Source of the DNA: CADEEV01 sp032127875
GTDB taxonomy: Bacteria; Acidobacteriota; Vicinamibacteria; Fen-336
NCBI GenBank assembly: GCA_032127875.1
Contig: JAQBHI010000046.1
Location: 34,819-98,818, forward strand
Direction: 5' to 3'
DNA length: 64,000 nt
Part shown: piece after piece, positions 31,794 to 39,411 of the stretch
Position numbering within the stretch: the first letter of the stretch is position 1
How the letters are laid out: the number at the start of each line of letters is the position of its first letter
Notes under the pieces: generated by a model
What the model was told of the DNA's origin: nothing
The model's database searches: none
What the model saw: only the letters and a program-made list of their open reading frames with translations
Position numbers and translations under genes: made by a program

Positions 31794-32672
31794 TTACCAG
31801 GGACTGAGCGTGAGCGCCCGGGTGAGGAAACCCAGGCCCTTTTCGAAGGCGCTCAGCACGTATTCGTAGCCGTGGTCGCCGGGCAGGATCTCGAACTCGT
31901 GGCCCACGCTGCGCGCCTCGAGCCTTCGGTGCAGGTCCTGGTTGCCCTGGTAGAGCCCGAAGCGGTCCTGGCCGCCGCAGTCGAAGCGCAGCGCGGGAGC
32001 CGTGCGCGAGTCGGCCTTCGCGCTGAGTGTCAGGGGGTCGGCCGCGGCCCACGCCGCTGCATCGATCGGGTCCCCGAAAACCTTGCCGAACGCCTGCATG
32101 TGCCAGCGCCCGGCGCCTTCAGCGGGACTCGGAATCTTCTCGAGCAGCATTGCGCTGTGGGTGGCGACCGCCCGGAAGACCTCGGGATGCGTGAACGCAA
32201 TGCGCAGCGCCGCGTAGCCGCCCATCGACACACCCCAGAGCGCTCGCCCGTCGCGTCCGGGGAGCACGCGCAGGTGGGTCTCGGCCCAGCTCGGCGCCTC
32301 GCCGGTCACGACGTCCTCGTAAAGGCCGCCCGGGCCGTTCACATAGAAGCTGTTGCCGCCGTCGATGGCCACGAGCACGAATTCCGGGAGGCGACCCGCT
32401 GTCCAGAGACGCTCGAGAGCCACAGCCAGGCCGCGTTTGTCCCAGAAGCCGGCGCCTTCGAACAGTCCATGCAGCGCGTACACGACGGGGTAGCGGCGCT
32501 GCGGCGCCGACGCGTAGGACGGCGGGAGCTGGATCGCGACGGAGACATCGCGGCCCAGCGCCTGCGATGGAAACGTGGCCGGCCGCAGCTCGGCCCGGGT
32601 CGGCGCTGCCGCGAGCACGAGGCCGACCAGAGCCATGCCCGACACGAGACGCCGCTTCATGCCCGCCTGCAT
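31794..32672 (-). CDS. Exported esterase of the esterase D / tributyrin esterase type
   Basis: A 292-residue alpha/beta hydrolase with a signal peptide (MKRRLVSGMALVGLVLAAAPTRA). The first block is YPVVYALHGLFEGAGFWDK (oxyanion HG), the nucleophile is in LWGVSMGGYAAL (GxSxG), and Asp and His are in FDCGGQDRFG and LPGDHGYEYVL. The length and order match the putative esterase family related to S-formylglutathione hydrolase. Start at 32672 has GAGGGGGG upstream; 32660 is possible. The start overlaps the end of the uracil-DNA glycosylase gene by 16 bases. Confidence 0.87.
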   Translation of the reverse strand: MQAGMKRRLVSGMALVGLVLAAAPTRAELRPATFPSQALGRDVSVAIQLPPSYASAPQRRYPVVYALHGLFEGAGFWDKRGLAVALERLWTAGRLPEFVLVAIDGGNSFYVNGPGGLYEDVVTGEAPSWAETHLRVLPGRDGRALWGVSMGGYAALRIAFTHPEVFRAVATHSAMLLEKIPSPAEGAGRWHMQAFGKVFGDPIDAAAWAAADPLTLSAKADSRTAPALRFDCGGQDRFGLYQGNQDLHRRLEARSVGHEFEILPGDHGYEYVLSAFEKGLGFLTRALTLSPW

Positions 32673-33367
32673 TTCGATGCCCCCCTCAGATGCCGCCGCA
32701 CCTTGCGCAGCACCGCGTCGAGCTTCGCAGGCGTCAATTTGCCCGTGAAGGTATTCTGCTGCGAGACGTGATAGCTCGTGAACAGCTTCAGGCCCTCGCC
32801 CAGGTCGTGCACGAGCCCGTGGCCGAAGGCATAAGCCCTGCGCGGCGGCAAGCGCCCCTCCTCGCGCAGCATCGCAAGGAAGCCGTCGGTCGCGATCTTG
32901 CCCTGGGTCAGCACGGCGCGAACTCTCCGCAGCAGCCGCCATTCCCGCACGAAGTACTCGCGGCAGTTGCGGATCTCCTGCGGCGTCGGCTTGTTGGCCG
33001 GCGGCGCGCAGCGCGCCAGCGGGGCGATGTAGGCTCCGCGCAGCGCGAGGCCGTCGTCGCGCGAACGGGAGGTAGCCTGGTTCGCGAAGCCGGCGCGGTG
33101 CAGTGCCGCAAACAGGAAATCGCCCGAGCGATCGCCGGTGAAGACGCGGCCCGTGCGATTGCCGCCATGCGCGGCGGGAGCCAGGCCGACGATCAGGAGC
33201 CGTGCCTCGGGATCGCCGAAGCCCGGGATGGGCCGCCCCCAGTAGCGCTCACCGCGGAAACGCTTCACCCTCACCTCGGCTACCTCGCGGCACCACTCGC
33301 GCAGCCGCGGACACCGTTCGCAGGCGATCACGTCGCGGCTCACGCGCTCGAGCGAGTCGGCAGCCAT
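32657..33367 (-). CDS. Uracil-DNA glycosylase, family 5 (UdgB)
   Basis: A 236-residue iron-sulfur DNA repair enzyme that excises uracil and some other deaminated bases. Motif A is GLAPAAHGGNRTGRVFTGDRSG, which defines family 5 (no catalytic Asp/Asn as in family 1). The motif C region is TSYHVSQQNTFTGKL. Cluster-binding cysteines are visible as CERC in the N-terminus and in LARCAPP and NCREYF. ATG at 33367 has no SD, but a TATCAT box ends 8 nt upstream, consistent with a leaderless start. Confidence 0.92.
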   Translation of the reverse strand: MAADSLERVSRDVIACERCPRLREWCREVAEVRVKRFRGERYWGRPIPGFGDPEARLLIVGLAPAAHGGNRTGRVFTGDRSGDFLFAALHRAGFANQATSRSRDDGLALRGAYIAPLARCAPPANKPTPQEIRNCREYFVREWRLLRRVRAVLTQGKIATDGFLAMLREEGRLPPRRAYAFGHGLVHDLGEGLKLFTSYHVSQQNTFTGKLTPAKLDAVLRKVRRHLRGASKCRRA

Positions 33368-33375
33368 CCCGGAGG

Positions 33376-33381
33376 ATGATA
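33376..33381 (-). promoter_or_regulatory. TA-box 8 nt before udgB
   Basis: Minus-strand TATCAT, 8 nt upstream of ATG at 33367. Divergent from the acyl-CoA dehydrogenase promoter region. Confidence 0.45.
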
Positions 33382-33435
33382 GGTGGAAGTGGCGCGTGCC
33401 GGGAAGTAGCATTGAAGGGCCACCGGGGGGAGGCC

Positions 33436-34611
33436 ATGTCCGAAACACTTACCGTTCACCGCAGCTTGCCGCTCACCGACCTCTCCGAGGAAGAGCTGAT
33501 GTTTCGCGAGCAGGTCCGACAGTTCGCCGAAAGCGAAATCCGTCCGCACGTTCACGCGATGGACAGCGAGTCGCTGATCCCGCGGGCGCTCATCGACAAG
33601 TGCTTCGCGCTCGGCATCATGGGGGTCGAGATCCCCGAGAAATTTCAAGGCGCGGGCGCGACTTTCTTCATGTCGGCCCTGGTGGTGGAGGAACTCGCGC
33701 GCGTCGACGCCTCGGTGGCCGTGCTGGTCGACGTCCAGAACACGCTCGTGAACAATGCGCTGTTGCGCTGGGGCGCGGAAGAGCTGCAGGCGCGCTACTT
33801 TCCGAAGCTCGCGACCCAGTGGGTCGGCGCCTATGCGCTCTCTGAGGCGGGTTCCGGGTCCGACGCCTTCGCACTGGCCTGTCGCGCCGAGGACAAGGGC
33901 GACCACTACGAGCTGACCGGACGCAAACTCTGGATCACCAATGCGGCGGAGGCGGAGCTGTTCATCGTTCTGGCCACGCTCGATCCCGCGAAGGGCTACA
34001 AGGGCATCACCGCCTTCCTGGTCGAACGCAGCTTCCCCGGCTTCAGCATCGGCAAGAAGGAAGACAAGCTCGGGATCCGCGCCTCTTCCACCTGCGAGTT
34101 GATCCTGGAAGGCTGCCTTGTGCCGAAGCGGAACCTGCTCGGCGCGATCGGCAAAGGCTACAAGATCGCGATCGAGACCCTGAACGAAGGCCGCATCGGG
34201 ATCGGCGCCCAGATGGTTGGCCTCGCCCAGGGGGCCTACGAGCTGGCACTGCGCTACTCCCAGGAGCGCCAGCAGTTCGGCAAGCACATCGCCGAGTTCC
34301 AGGGCGTACAGTTCCAGCTCGCCGAGATGGCCCTGCAGATCGAGGCGGCGCGCTTGCTCACGTACAACGCCGCGCGGCTGCGCGACACGGGCGCCGCCTT
34401 CGTCAAGGAAGCGGCGATGGCGAAGCTGCAAGCCTCGCGGACCGCCGAGTTCGTGGCCTCGAAGGCGATCGAGATCTATGGAGGCTACGGGTTCACCAGG
34501 GAGTATCCTGTGGAGAAGTACTTCCGGGACCAGAAGGTCGGACAGATCTACGAGGGCACGAGCAATATGCAACTGATGGTGATCGCCAAGCAGATCCTCG
34601 GGAAGATGTAG
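33436..34611 (+). CDS. Acyl-CoA dehydrogenase, short/branched-chain type
   Basis: A 391-residue flavoprotein that oxidises acyl-CoA to the 2-enoyl-CoA. Family blocks are AYALSEAGSGSDAFALA and KLWITNAAEAELF (FAD binding), and ERQQFGKHIAEFQGVQFQLAEM. The catalytic Glu is in QIYEGTSNMQL. The IEIYGGYGFTREYPVEKYFRD segment resembles short/branched-chain enzymes used in isoleucine or fatty acid breakdown. GGGGGGAGG lies immediately before the ATG at 33436. No ETF or other beta-oxidation genes are in the window. Confidence 0.93.
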   Translation: MSETLTVHRSLPLTDLSEEELMFREQVRQFAESEIRPHVHAMDSESLIPRALIDKCFALGIMGVEIPEKFQGAGATFFMSALVVEELARVDASVAVLVDVQNTLVNNALLRWGAEELQARYFPKLATQWVGAYALSEAGSGSDAFALACRAEDKGDHYELTGRKLWITNAAEAELFIVLATLDPAKGYKGITAFLVERSFPGFSIGKKEDKLGIRASSTCELILEGCLVPKRNLLGAIGKGYKIAIETLNEGRIGIGAQMVGLAQGAYELALRYSQERQQFGKHIAEFQGVQFQLAEMALQIEAARLLTYNAARLRDTGAAFVKEAAMAKLQASRTAEFVASKAIEIYGGYGFTREYPVEKYFRDQKVGQIYEGTSNMQLMVIAKQILGKM

Positions 34612-34616
34612 CCGCG

Positions 34617-34850
34617 ATGGCCGACGACCAAGAGGCACGCCGGCGCAGCCAGCGCGTGGTCGCTCAGATCCCGATCAGGGTGGCGGCGGGCGCGGCCGAG
34701 GGCATCGGACAGACCGCCGTCGTGAATCGGCATGGCGCGCTGATCCTGTGCGCCGTCAGCGCCGGCGGCGAAGACGAGACGGGCCTCAGGAAATACGGCA
34801 TCGAGCTGCTCGAGGAGCGCCCTGGGTTCTGGGGCTTCGAGGTCGAGTAG
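34617..34850 (+). CDS. PilZ-domain protein with internal deletion
   Basis: A 77-residue frame 5 nt after the acyl-CoA dehydrogenase. The N-terminus RRRSQRVVAQIPIRV and VVNRHGALI is the start of a PilZ domain, including the RxxxR c-di-GMP motif. The C-terminus RKYGIELLEERPGFWGFEVE matches the end of PilZ proteins. The central strands between ALIL and CAVSAGG (about 25-30 residues) seem to be missing in frame, so a stable barrel is unlikely. It may be a decaying gene or a minimal c-di-GMP-binding peptide. Most family members exceed 100 residues. Confidence 0.6.
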   Translation: MADDQEARRRSQRVVAQIPIRVAAGAAEGIGQTAVVNRHGALILCAVSAGGEDETGLRKYGIELLEERPGFWGFEVE

Positions 34851-35107
34851 CCGAGCGGAGGCGGTTTCACTCCCCGCGGAGTTGGATGGGGGGCCCGAAG
34901 GGCGCCAAGGACACATGGTTCCGAAGTCGCAGGGTCGGTAGCAGCGCAGCGCCGGATTGACTCCGGCGCGGAGCGACTTGAAGAGGTTCCTGATCCGCAC
35001 GCGAAGCCCGGCAGGCAGCGGAGCGCTGGATTGACTCCAGCGCGGAGCGGATGGGGAGGAGCGCGAATGCGCGCGGGGGGGTGCATGGATCCGTACCCCC
35101 CCCGAAT
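34851..35107 (+). repeat. Intergenic structured repeat, copy 5 (three tandem units)
   Basis: Three forward units at one locus. Unit a (34851-34920) has an imperfect stem I and CCCGAAGGG. Unit b has only stem I at 34949-34969 (GCGCCGG, loop ATTGACT, CCGGCGC). Unit c is complete, with stem I at 35023-35043 (GCGCTGG, loop ATTGACT, CCAGCGC) and the final G7/C8 hairpin ending at 35107. This fills the convergent gap and no gene is seen in it. Confidence 0.85.
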
Positions 35108-35110
35108 CTT

Positions 35111-35503
35111 CTAGTAGATCAACGGCTGGTCGGCGCTCAGCGTGAAGTGGAAGGTGTGCGCCACGCCGGGCAGCACCCTCTCGGCGCGTTCATACTGGCA
35201 CTTGATCCGGCGGGAGGTCTCGAGCGTCGTGATGTGGAAGCAGCTCCGCTCGATATACGGGTCGAGACGGTTCTCCCGCACCTCCTTCATGAGCAGCTCC
35301 AGGATCTGCTCGTCCTTCACCTGGCCGCGCGGGCTGCGCGCGATCTGATTGACCTTGTCGGCGAGGCTGTAGTTGGACACGTAGATGGGGATTACGTTCC
35401 AACCTGCGTAAAGCATCAGCGCGAAGACGGCGAGCCAGATGAAACCCTGGATGCCGCCTTCGCCTCTCTCGCGGTTGCTCGCCACCGGCTCTCTCTCGTC
35501 CAT
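35111..35503 (-). CDS. Small membrane protein downstream of lepB (DUF4845-like context)
   Basis: A 130-residue protein with a charged N-terminus, one membrane segment at about residues 20-40 (GFIWLAVFALMLYAGWNVIPIY) and an extracytoplasmic domain of 90 residues. It lies 16 nt after the signal peptidase gene. In many bacteria a DUF4845-type single-pass protein occupies this same place, and the size and topology agree, but I could not verify the family by sequence. Function unknown. Confidence 0.7.
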   Translation of the reverse strand: MDEREPVASNRERGEGGIQGFIWLAVFALMLYAGWNVIPIYVSNYSLADKVNQIARSPRGQVKDEQILELLMKEVRENRLDPYIERSCFHITTLETSRRIKCQYERAERVLPGVAHTFHFTLSADQPLIY

Positions 35504-35519
35504 CTCGACCGACCTTTCG

Positions 35520-36230
35520 TTAGCGAATCAAATGAAAGAAACGATGCCAGCGCGTCTTCCCGAAGGACTGTGCGGTGTCGCGCAGCCAGTCGACGACACC
35601 GGTGCGATGGTACTCTTCCCGGCTCGCTTCGTACGACCAGTAGACCACAAGCGCGCGCCCCTTCACCTGATCGCGAGGCAGAAAGCCCCAGTAGCGGCTG
35701 TCCTTGCTGTTGTCCCGGTTGTCGCCCAGCACGAAGAGCTGGCCTTCGGGCACCGTTACGGGCCCGAAGCCCGCGCGCCCCTCGCGCAGTCCGTAGTCGG
35801 GGTCCTCGGGCCGGAGCCCGGAATCCAGGAAATGCACGTAAGCCCCCTCGTCGAGGGGCTTGCCGTCGATCAGCACTGTCTTGTCGCGGATCTCGACGCT
35901 TTCCCCCGGCAGGCCGATGACGCGCTTGATGAAGTCGCGGCCGGGTTCTTCAGGATACTTGAACACCACCACGTCCCCGCGTTTCACGTGGCGTTTGGGG
36001 AAAAGCCGGTCCTCGAGGGCCCCGACCGATGGCGAATACACGAGCTTGTTCACGAGCAGATGGTCCCCGATCAGCAGGTTGGTTTCCATGGAGCCCGTGG
36101 GGATCTTGAAAGCCTGGACGACGAAGGTACGGATGAACAGCGCGAGGATGACCGCGACCACCACCGACTCGAGGTATTCGCGGGCCACCGACTTCTTGGC
36201 CGTAACGGGAGCCTGTGCCGCCTGACCCAT
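35520..36230 (-). CDS. lepB: Signal peptidase I
   Basis: A 236-residue inner-membrane signal peptidase closer to the standard bacterial type than the copy at 22.8 kb. The membrane segment is SVVVAVILALFIRTFVVQAF. Nucleophile Ser is in IPTGSMETNLLIGDHLLVNKLVY, and base Lys is in FIKRVIGLPGESVEIRD. Box E is LGDNRDNSKDSRYWGFLP. ATG at 36230 is supported by a TAGAAT box 8 nt upstream. A TTG at 36257 would place the start upstream of that box. Confidence 0.95.
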   Translation of the reverse strand: MGQAAQAPVTAKKSVAREYLESVVVAVILALFIRTFVVQAFKIPTGSMETNLLIGDHLLVNKLVYSPSVGALEDRLFPKRHVKRGDVVVFKYPEEPGRDFIKRVIGLPGESVEIRDKTVLIDGKPLDEGAYVHFLDSGLRPEDPDYGLREGRAGFGPVTVPEGQLFVLGDNRDNSKDSRYWGFLPRDQVKGRALVVYWSYEASREEYHRTGVVDWLRDTAQSFGKTRWHRFFHLIR

Positions 36231-36238
36231 TTGGGGCC

Positions 36239-36244
36239 ATTCTA
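36239..36244 (-). promoter_or_regulatory. TA-box 8 nt before lepB
   Basis: Minus-strand TAGAAT, 8 nt before ATG at 36230, with no SD. Another leaderless candidate. Confidence 0.45.
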
Positions 36245-36271
36245 GCCCAAGCCGCAAGCAGCCGGCCGATA

Positions 36272-36360
36272 CCAGCGAGCGGCGGATTCACTCCGCCGCG
36301 AGCGCCTCTGGGGGGAGCCCGAAGTGCGCGGGGGTGGTGCAAGGCTCCCTACCCCCCAGA
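36272..36360 (+). repeat. Intergenic structured repeat, copy 6
   Basis: Forward copy between two minus-strand genes, so antisense to both. Stem I at 36279-36299 is perfect (GCGGCGG, loop ATTCACT, CCGCCGC). The middle hairpin is degenerate (CCCGAAGTG), and a G-run to C-run stem ends near 36358. Confidence 0.88.
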
Positions 36361-36367
36361 ACTCTGA

Positions 36368-37636
36368 TCAGAACCGCACGACGAAGGAGAGCAGGCCCTC
36401 CTTGACGGCGTCGGCCAGGTTCACGGCCCCGTCGACCTGCAGCTTGTTCTTCACCACGACACCGCCGCCGAAGGTGACGTGGTTCTGCTTGGAGTCGCGA
36501 CCGGCCAGGCCGTCGTGGTCCGGGTCGAGGTAGTAGCCTCCGCGCAGCGAGAAAATCCAATCGTCGCCCCGCGCCCAACTGTACTCGAGGCCTCCGTGGA
36601 CCTCGGTGCCGTCCTCGAGTGGCTCGCGACCACCTTGGCCGAACAGTTGGTAGCCGTTCTGGCGGTCCGCCCCGAGGTCGGATTGGGAGTACTTGATCCG
36701 GACGACGTCGAAGAGGACGGTAAACGTGTCGGTAGCCTTGATCGCAACGCCGCCTCCGAAGACGTCGGGCACGCTGATCCGCACGGGCGCCGAGGCGACC
36801 CCGGAACGGAAGGGGGTGTCGAGGATGTCGGCGTCGATCGTTTGCTGGGCCGTCTGGGTGAAATCCAGGTCCGCGCCCTTCTTGAAGACCGCGCCCAGCG
36901 ACAACCTCGGCGTCGGAGTGATCAGGATGCCGGCGTTGAACGTGGTCTTGAGTTGGCTGTCGTCGATCGTCGCATCATTGTTGGATTGCAGCAGCAGCAC
37001 GTCGCCAGCGGCGATGAAGGGGAAGACGAGGGTGACGCGCTGGAGCGCCTGCGTCTTCACCCGCGTGGCCCGGATCGAGCCGCCGATCGAGACCTTGCTG
37101 CCCAGCTTGAACGCCCCCGAGACGCCGAAGTTCTCGGTCCGGAACGCCACGTCGATTCGGTCCTCGTTGTAGAGGGTGTCGTTGATGAAGCCCTGGAACC
37201 TGCTGTTGGAGCGAAAGTCCGCGGCCCGCTGGTAGAACACGGAAACCGCCGCCTGTTGCCAGGGATAGACCACGCTGAAGAAGGAGGGGCTGCCCACTCG
37301 GCTGGTGAACGTCTCGAAGCCCGCCCCCGACACCGTATTCGGCACCGTGTTGTCGAACTCGGTGTAGCGGAAGTGGGCCGAGAATTCCGGTTTCGTCAGG
37401 ATCGTCAGTCCGGCCGGGTTGGATTCGGCTGCCGTCGCGTCGTCGGCCAGTCCAATGAAGGCCGCTCCCATGGCGAGCGAGCGTGCCCCTGGCGGCGCGA
37501 AGTTGTACTGGACGGGCGGCGGGCCGACGCTCGGTGGCGCCGGGGCCGGGAAATCCTGAGCCGTCGCCGTCGGCGCGATCGCCAGCAGGGCAACGGCCGC
37601 CGGGAATACGATGGAGCACACTCTTCTCTTCGTCAT
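36368..37636 (-). CDS. FadL-type outer-membrane transport protein
   Basis: A 422-residue outer-membrane beta-barrel of the OmpP1/FadL/TodX family, which admits long-chain fatty acids and other hydrophobic molecules. After a signal peptide (to APTATAQ) comes PPGARSLAMGAAFIGLADDATAAESNPAGL, the family hatch motif. Repeated amphipathic strands follow, with alternating aromatic residues and a C-terminal KEGLLSFVVRF strand ending in Phe. GGAGG lies 6 nt before ATG. An inverted repeat GTCTA/TAGAC (37664-37680) lies in the promoter area with TAGACT as a possible -10. Confidence 0.9.
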   Translation of the reverse strand: MTKRRVCSIVFPAAVALLAIAPTATAQDFPAPAPPSVGPPPVQYNFAPPGARSLAMGAAFIGLADDATAAESNPAGLTILTKPEFSAHFRYTEFDNTVPNTVSGAGFETFTSRVGSPSFFSVVYPWQQAAVSVFYQRAADFRSNSRFQGFINDTLYNEDRIDVAFRTENFGVSGAFKLGSKVSIGGSIRATRVKTQALQRVTLVFPFIAAGDVLLLQSNNDATIDDSQLKTTFNAGILITPTPRLSLGAVFKKGADLDFTQTAQQTIDADILDTPFRSGVASAPVRISVPDVFGGGVAIKATDTFTVLFDVVRIKYSQSDLGADRQNGYQLFGQGGREPLEDGTEVHGGLEYSWARGDDWIFSLRGGYYLDPDHDGLAGRDSKQNHVTFGGGVVVKNKLQVDGAVNLADAVKEGLLSFVVRF

Positions 37637-37804
37637 CTAAGCCTCCGCGAAGGGATTTACACAGTCTACCAATACTAGACGCGCAGGACGCGGCCGTTTC
37701 GGCTCGCGATGCATGGCTCGGGCCGCTCCGCCTCGCGCGAGCCTTACTTAGGGTGCGAACGGTTTGCGATGACTGTAGCACGGCCCCGCGTCTGGCTTTC
37801 GGGA

Positions 37805-37810
37805 TAGAAT
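37805..37810 (+). promoter_or_regulatory. -10 like box for the Ser/Thr kinase gene
   Basis: TAGAAT 32 nt upstream of ATG at 37843. The rest of 37637-37842 holds only the divergent promoters. Confidence 0.4.
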
Positions 37811-37842
37811 CGCGGCGTTTCAGTGGGTGCAAGGGTGCGGCC

Positions 37843-39411
37843 ATGAAGTGTCCGAAGTGTGAGTCCGATGTCTCGGATTCGGCCGACCTGTGCTTCAACT
37901 GCGGCCACGCGCTGCGCACCTCGAAGACGCTGATCCGCGGCTCGCTGGTCGACGGCCGTTTCGAGATCCAGGCCCCGCTCGGCAAGGGCGGCATGGGCAT
38001 GGTGTACAAGGCCCGCGACCACAAACTGGAAGAGACGGTCGCGATCAAGGTGCTCCGTTCCGACGTGAGCAGCGACCCCGACATGGAGCGGCGCTTCCGC
38101 ACCGAGATCCGCCTCGCACGCAGGGTGCGCCACCGCAACGTCTGCGGCATCCACGAATATGGGGACGCAGGCGGGCTGCGCTACATCGCGATGGAGTACA
38201 TCGAGGGCGTCGACCTGCGCAAGGTGCTGGTCGAGAGCGGCCCGCTGGCCGTGGAGCAGGCTTTCGACGTGTGCATCCACGTGGCCGAGGGTCTGCAGGC
38301 GATCCACGACGTCGGCATCGTGCACCGCGACTTGAAGACCGCGAACCTGATGCAGGACAAGCTCGGTGTCGTGCGGCTGATGGACTTCGGCATCGCCAAG
38401 CAACTGGGAGCCGAGGCCACCATCGGCGCTACGGCGACCGGACTCGTGGTCGGGACTCCCGAGTACATGAGCCCTGAGCAGGCGCAGGGTGGCAAGGTCG
38501 ATACCCGCAGCGACATCTACGCGATGGGCATCGTGGCCTTCGAGTTGTTCACGGGCCGCGTCCCCTTCCGCGGCGAGACACCGCTCGCGACGATCTTCAA
38601 GCATCTCCAGGAGCCGCCGTTGCTCGACGGCCCGGGCGCGCCTCCGCTGCCGCCGTCGCTCGTGCCGGTGCTGCGCTGCGCACTCGAGAAGAAGGCCGAC
38701 GCTCGCTACGCCACGGCCGCTGAGTTTGCGCAGGCGATGGCGGCGGCGCGAGATGCCGCGGGCATCGCGCCGCTGGCGCCCGGGCCCCAGACGCCCAGGC
38801 CAAGCGGCCCGATCACGCCGCGCCCGCCGACGAGAACCGTGGCTGCGCCCACGCGGATTGCCCAGACGCGGATCGTCGATGCGCCCCCCACGCGAATCGC
38901 CGAGGCATCCTCGACGCGCGTACTCGACGCCCCGCGGCCGAGCGGTGCGAGGCCGGCCGCTTCGACTTCACGCTTGCCGCTGGTCGTCGTAGGCGGCGCT
39001 ACTGCCCTCCTGCTCCTCGGCGGCGTCGGCGTCCTATTCATGCTCATGCGCGGCGATCCTGCCGCGACGCCGGGCCCCGCGCCGCCGGCGCTGCCGGTCA
39101 CCACGCTGACGCCCTCCACGCCGCCGCCAGCGACGCTCGCCGCCTCAGGCACGCTCCTGATCGACGCCCTGCCCTGGGGCGAGGTAGTCGAGGTGGTGGA
39201 CGCGCAGGGCCGCCGCCAGACGCTGCCGCCCTCGCGCTATACGCCACTCTTCCTCAGCCTGGCGCCGGGATCCTACACGGTCGAGGTCAAGAACCCCGGC
39301 TTCCCATCGCAGAAGGCGAACGTCAGCGTCCGGGTCGCCGACCTCGAGCGCAGGATCCTCGAATTCCGCCGCGTCGACGCCGGCGACTATCTGCGGCGGA
39401 GCGGGCTCTAG
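37843..39411 (+). CDS. Membrane Ser/Thr protein kinase with zinc ribbon and PEGA-like domain
   Basis: A 522-residue Hanks-type kinase. A zinc ribbon leads (CPKCESDVSDSADLCFNCG, residues 3-21). The kinase domain at about 40-300 has GKGGMGMVYKA, catalytic Lys in VAIKVL, IVHRDLKTANLM, DFGIAK and GTPEYMSPEQ. A linker with repeated T-R-I/V units (TRTVAAP, TRIAQTRIV, PTRIAEA, STRVLDAP) is Thr-rich and may be phosphorylated. One membrane segment follows (LPLVVVGGATALLLLGGVGVL). The extracytoplasmic C-terminus, GTLLIDALPWGEV...SLAPGSYTVEVKNPGF, is PEGA-like. The next gene starts directly after the stop. Confidence 0.93.
   Translation: MKCPKCESDVSDSADLCFNCGHALRTSKTLIRGSLVDGRFEIQAPLGKGGMGMVYKARDHKLEETVAIKVLRSDVSSDPDMERRFRTEIRLARRVRHRNVCGIHEYGDAGGLRYIAMEYIEGVDLRKVLVESGPLAVEQAFDVCIHVAEGLQAIHDVGIVHRDLKTANLMQDKLGVVRLMDFGIAKQLGAEATIGATATGLVVGTPEYMSPEQAQGGKVDTRSDIYAMGIVAFELFTGRVPFRGETPLATIFKHLQEPPLLDGPGAPPLPPSLVPVLRCALEKKADARYATAAEFAQAMAAARDAAGIAPLAPGPQTPRPSGPITPRPPTRTVAAPTRIAQTRIVDAPPTRIAEASSTRVLDAPRPSGARPAASTSRLPLVVVGGATALLLLGGVGVLFMLMRGDPAATPGPAPPALPVTTLTPSTPPPATLAASGTLLIDALPWGEVVEVVDAQGRRQTLPPSRYTPLFLSLAPGSYTVEVKNPGFPSQKANVSVRVADLERRILEFRRVDAGDYLRRSGL

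Noticed and set aside
34851..35107. Tandem repeat units as a CRISPR array
   Set aside because: Units differ in sequence, are not evenly spaced, have no unique spacers, and no cas gene is near.
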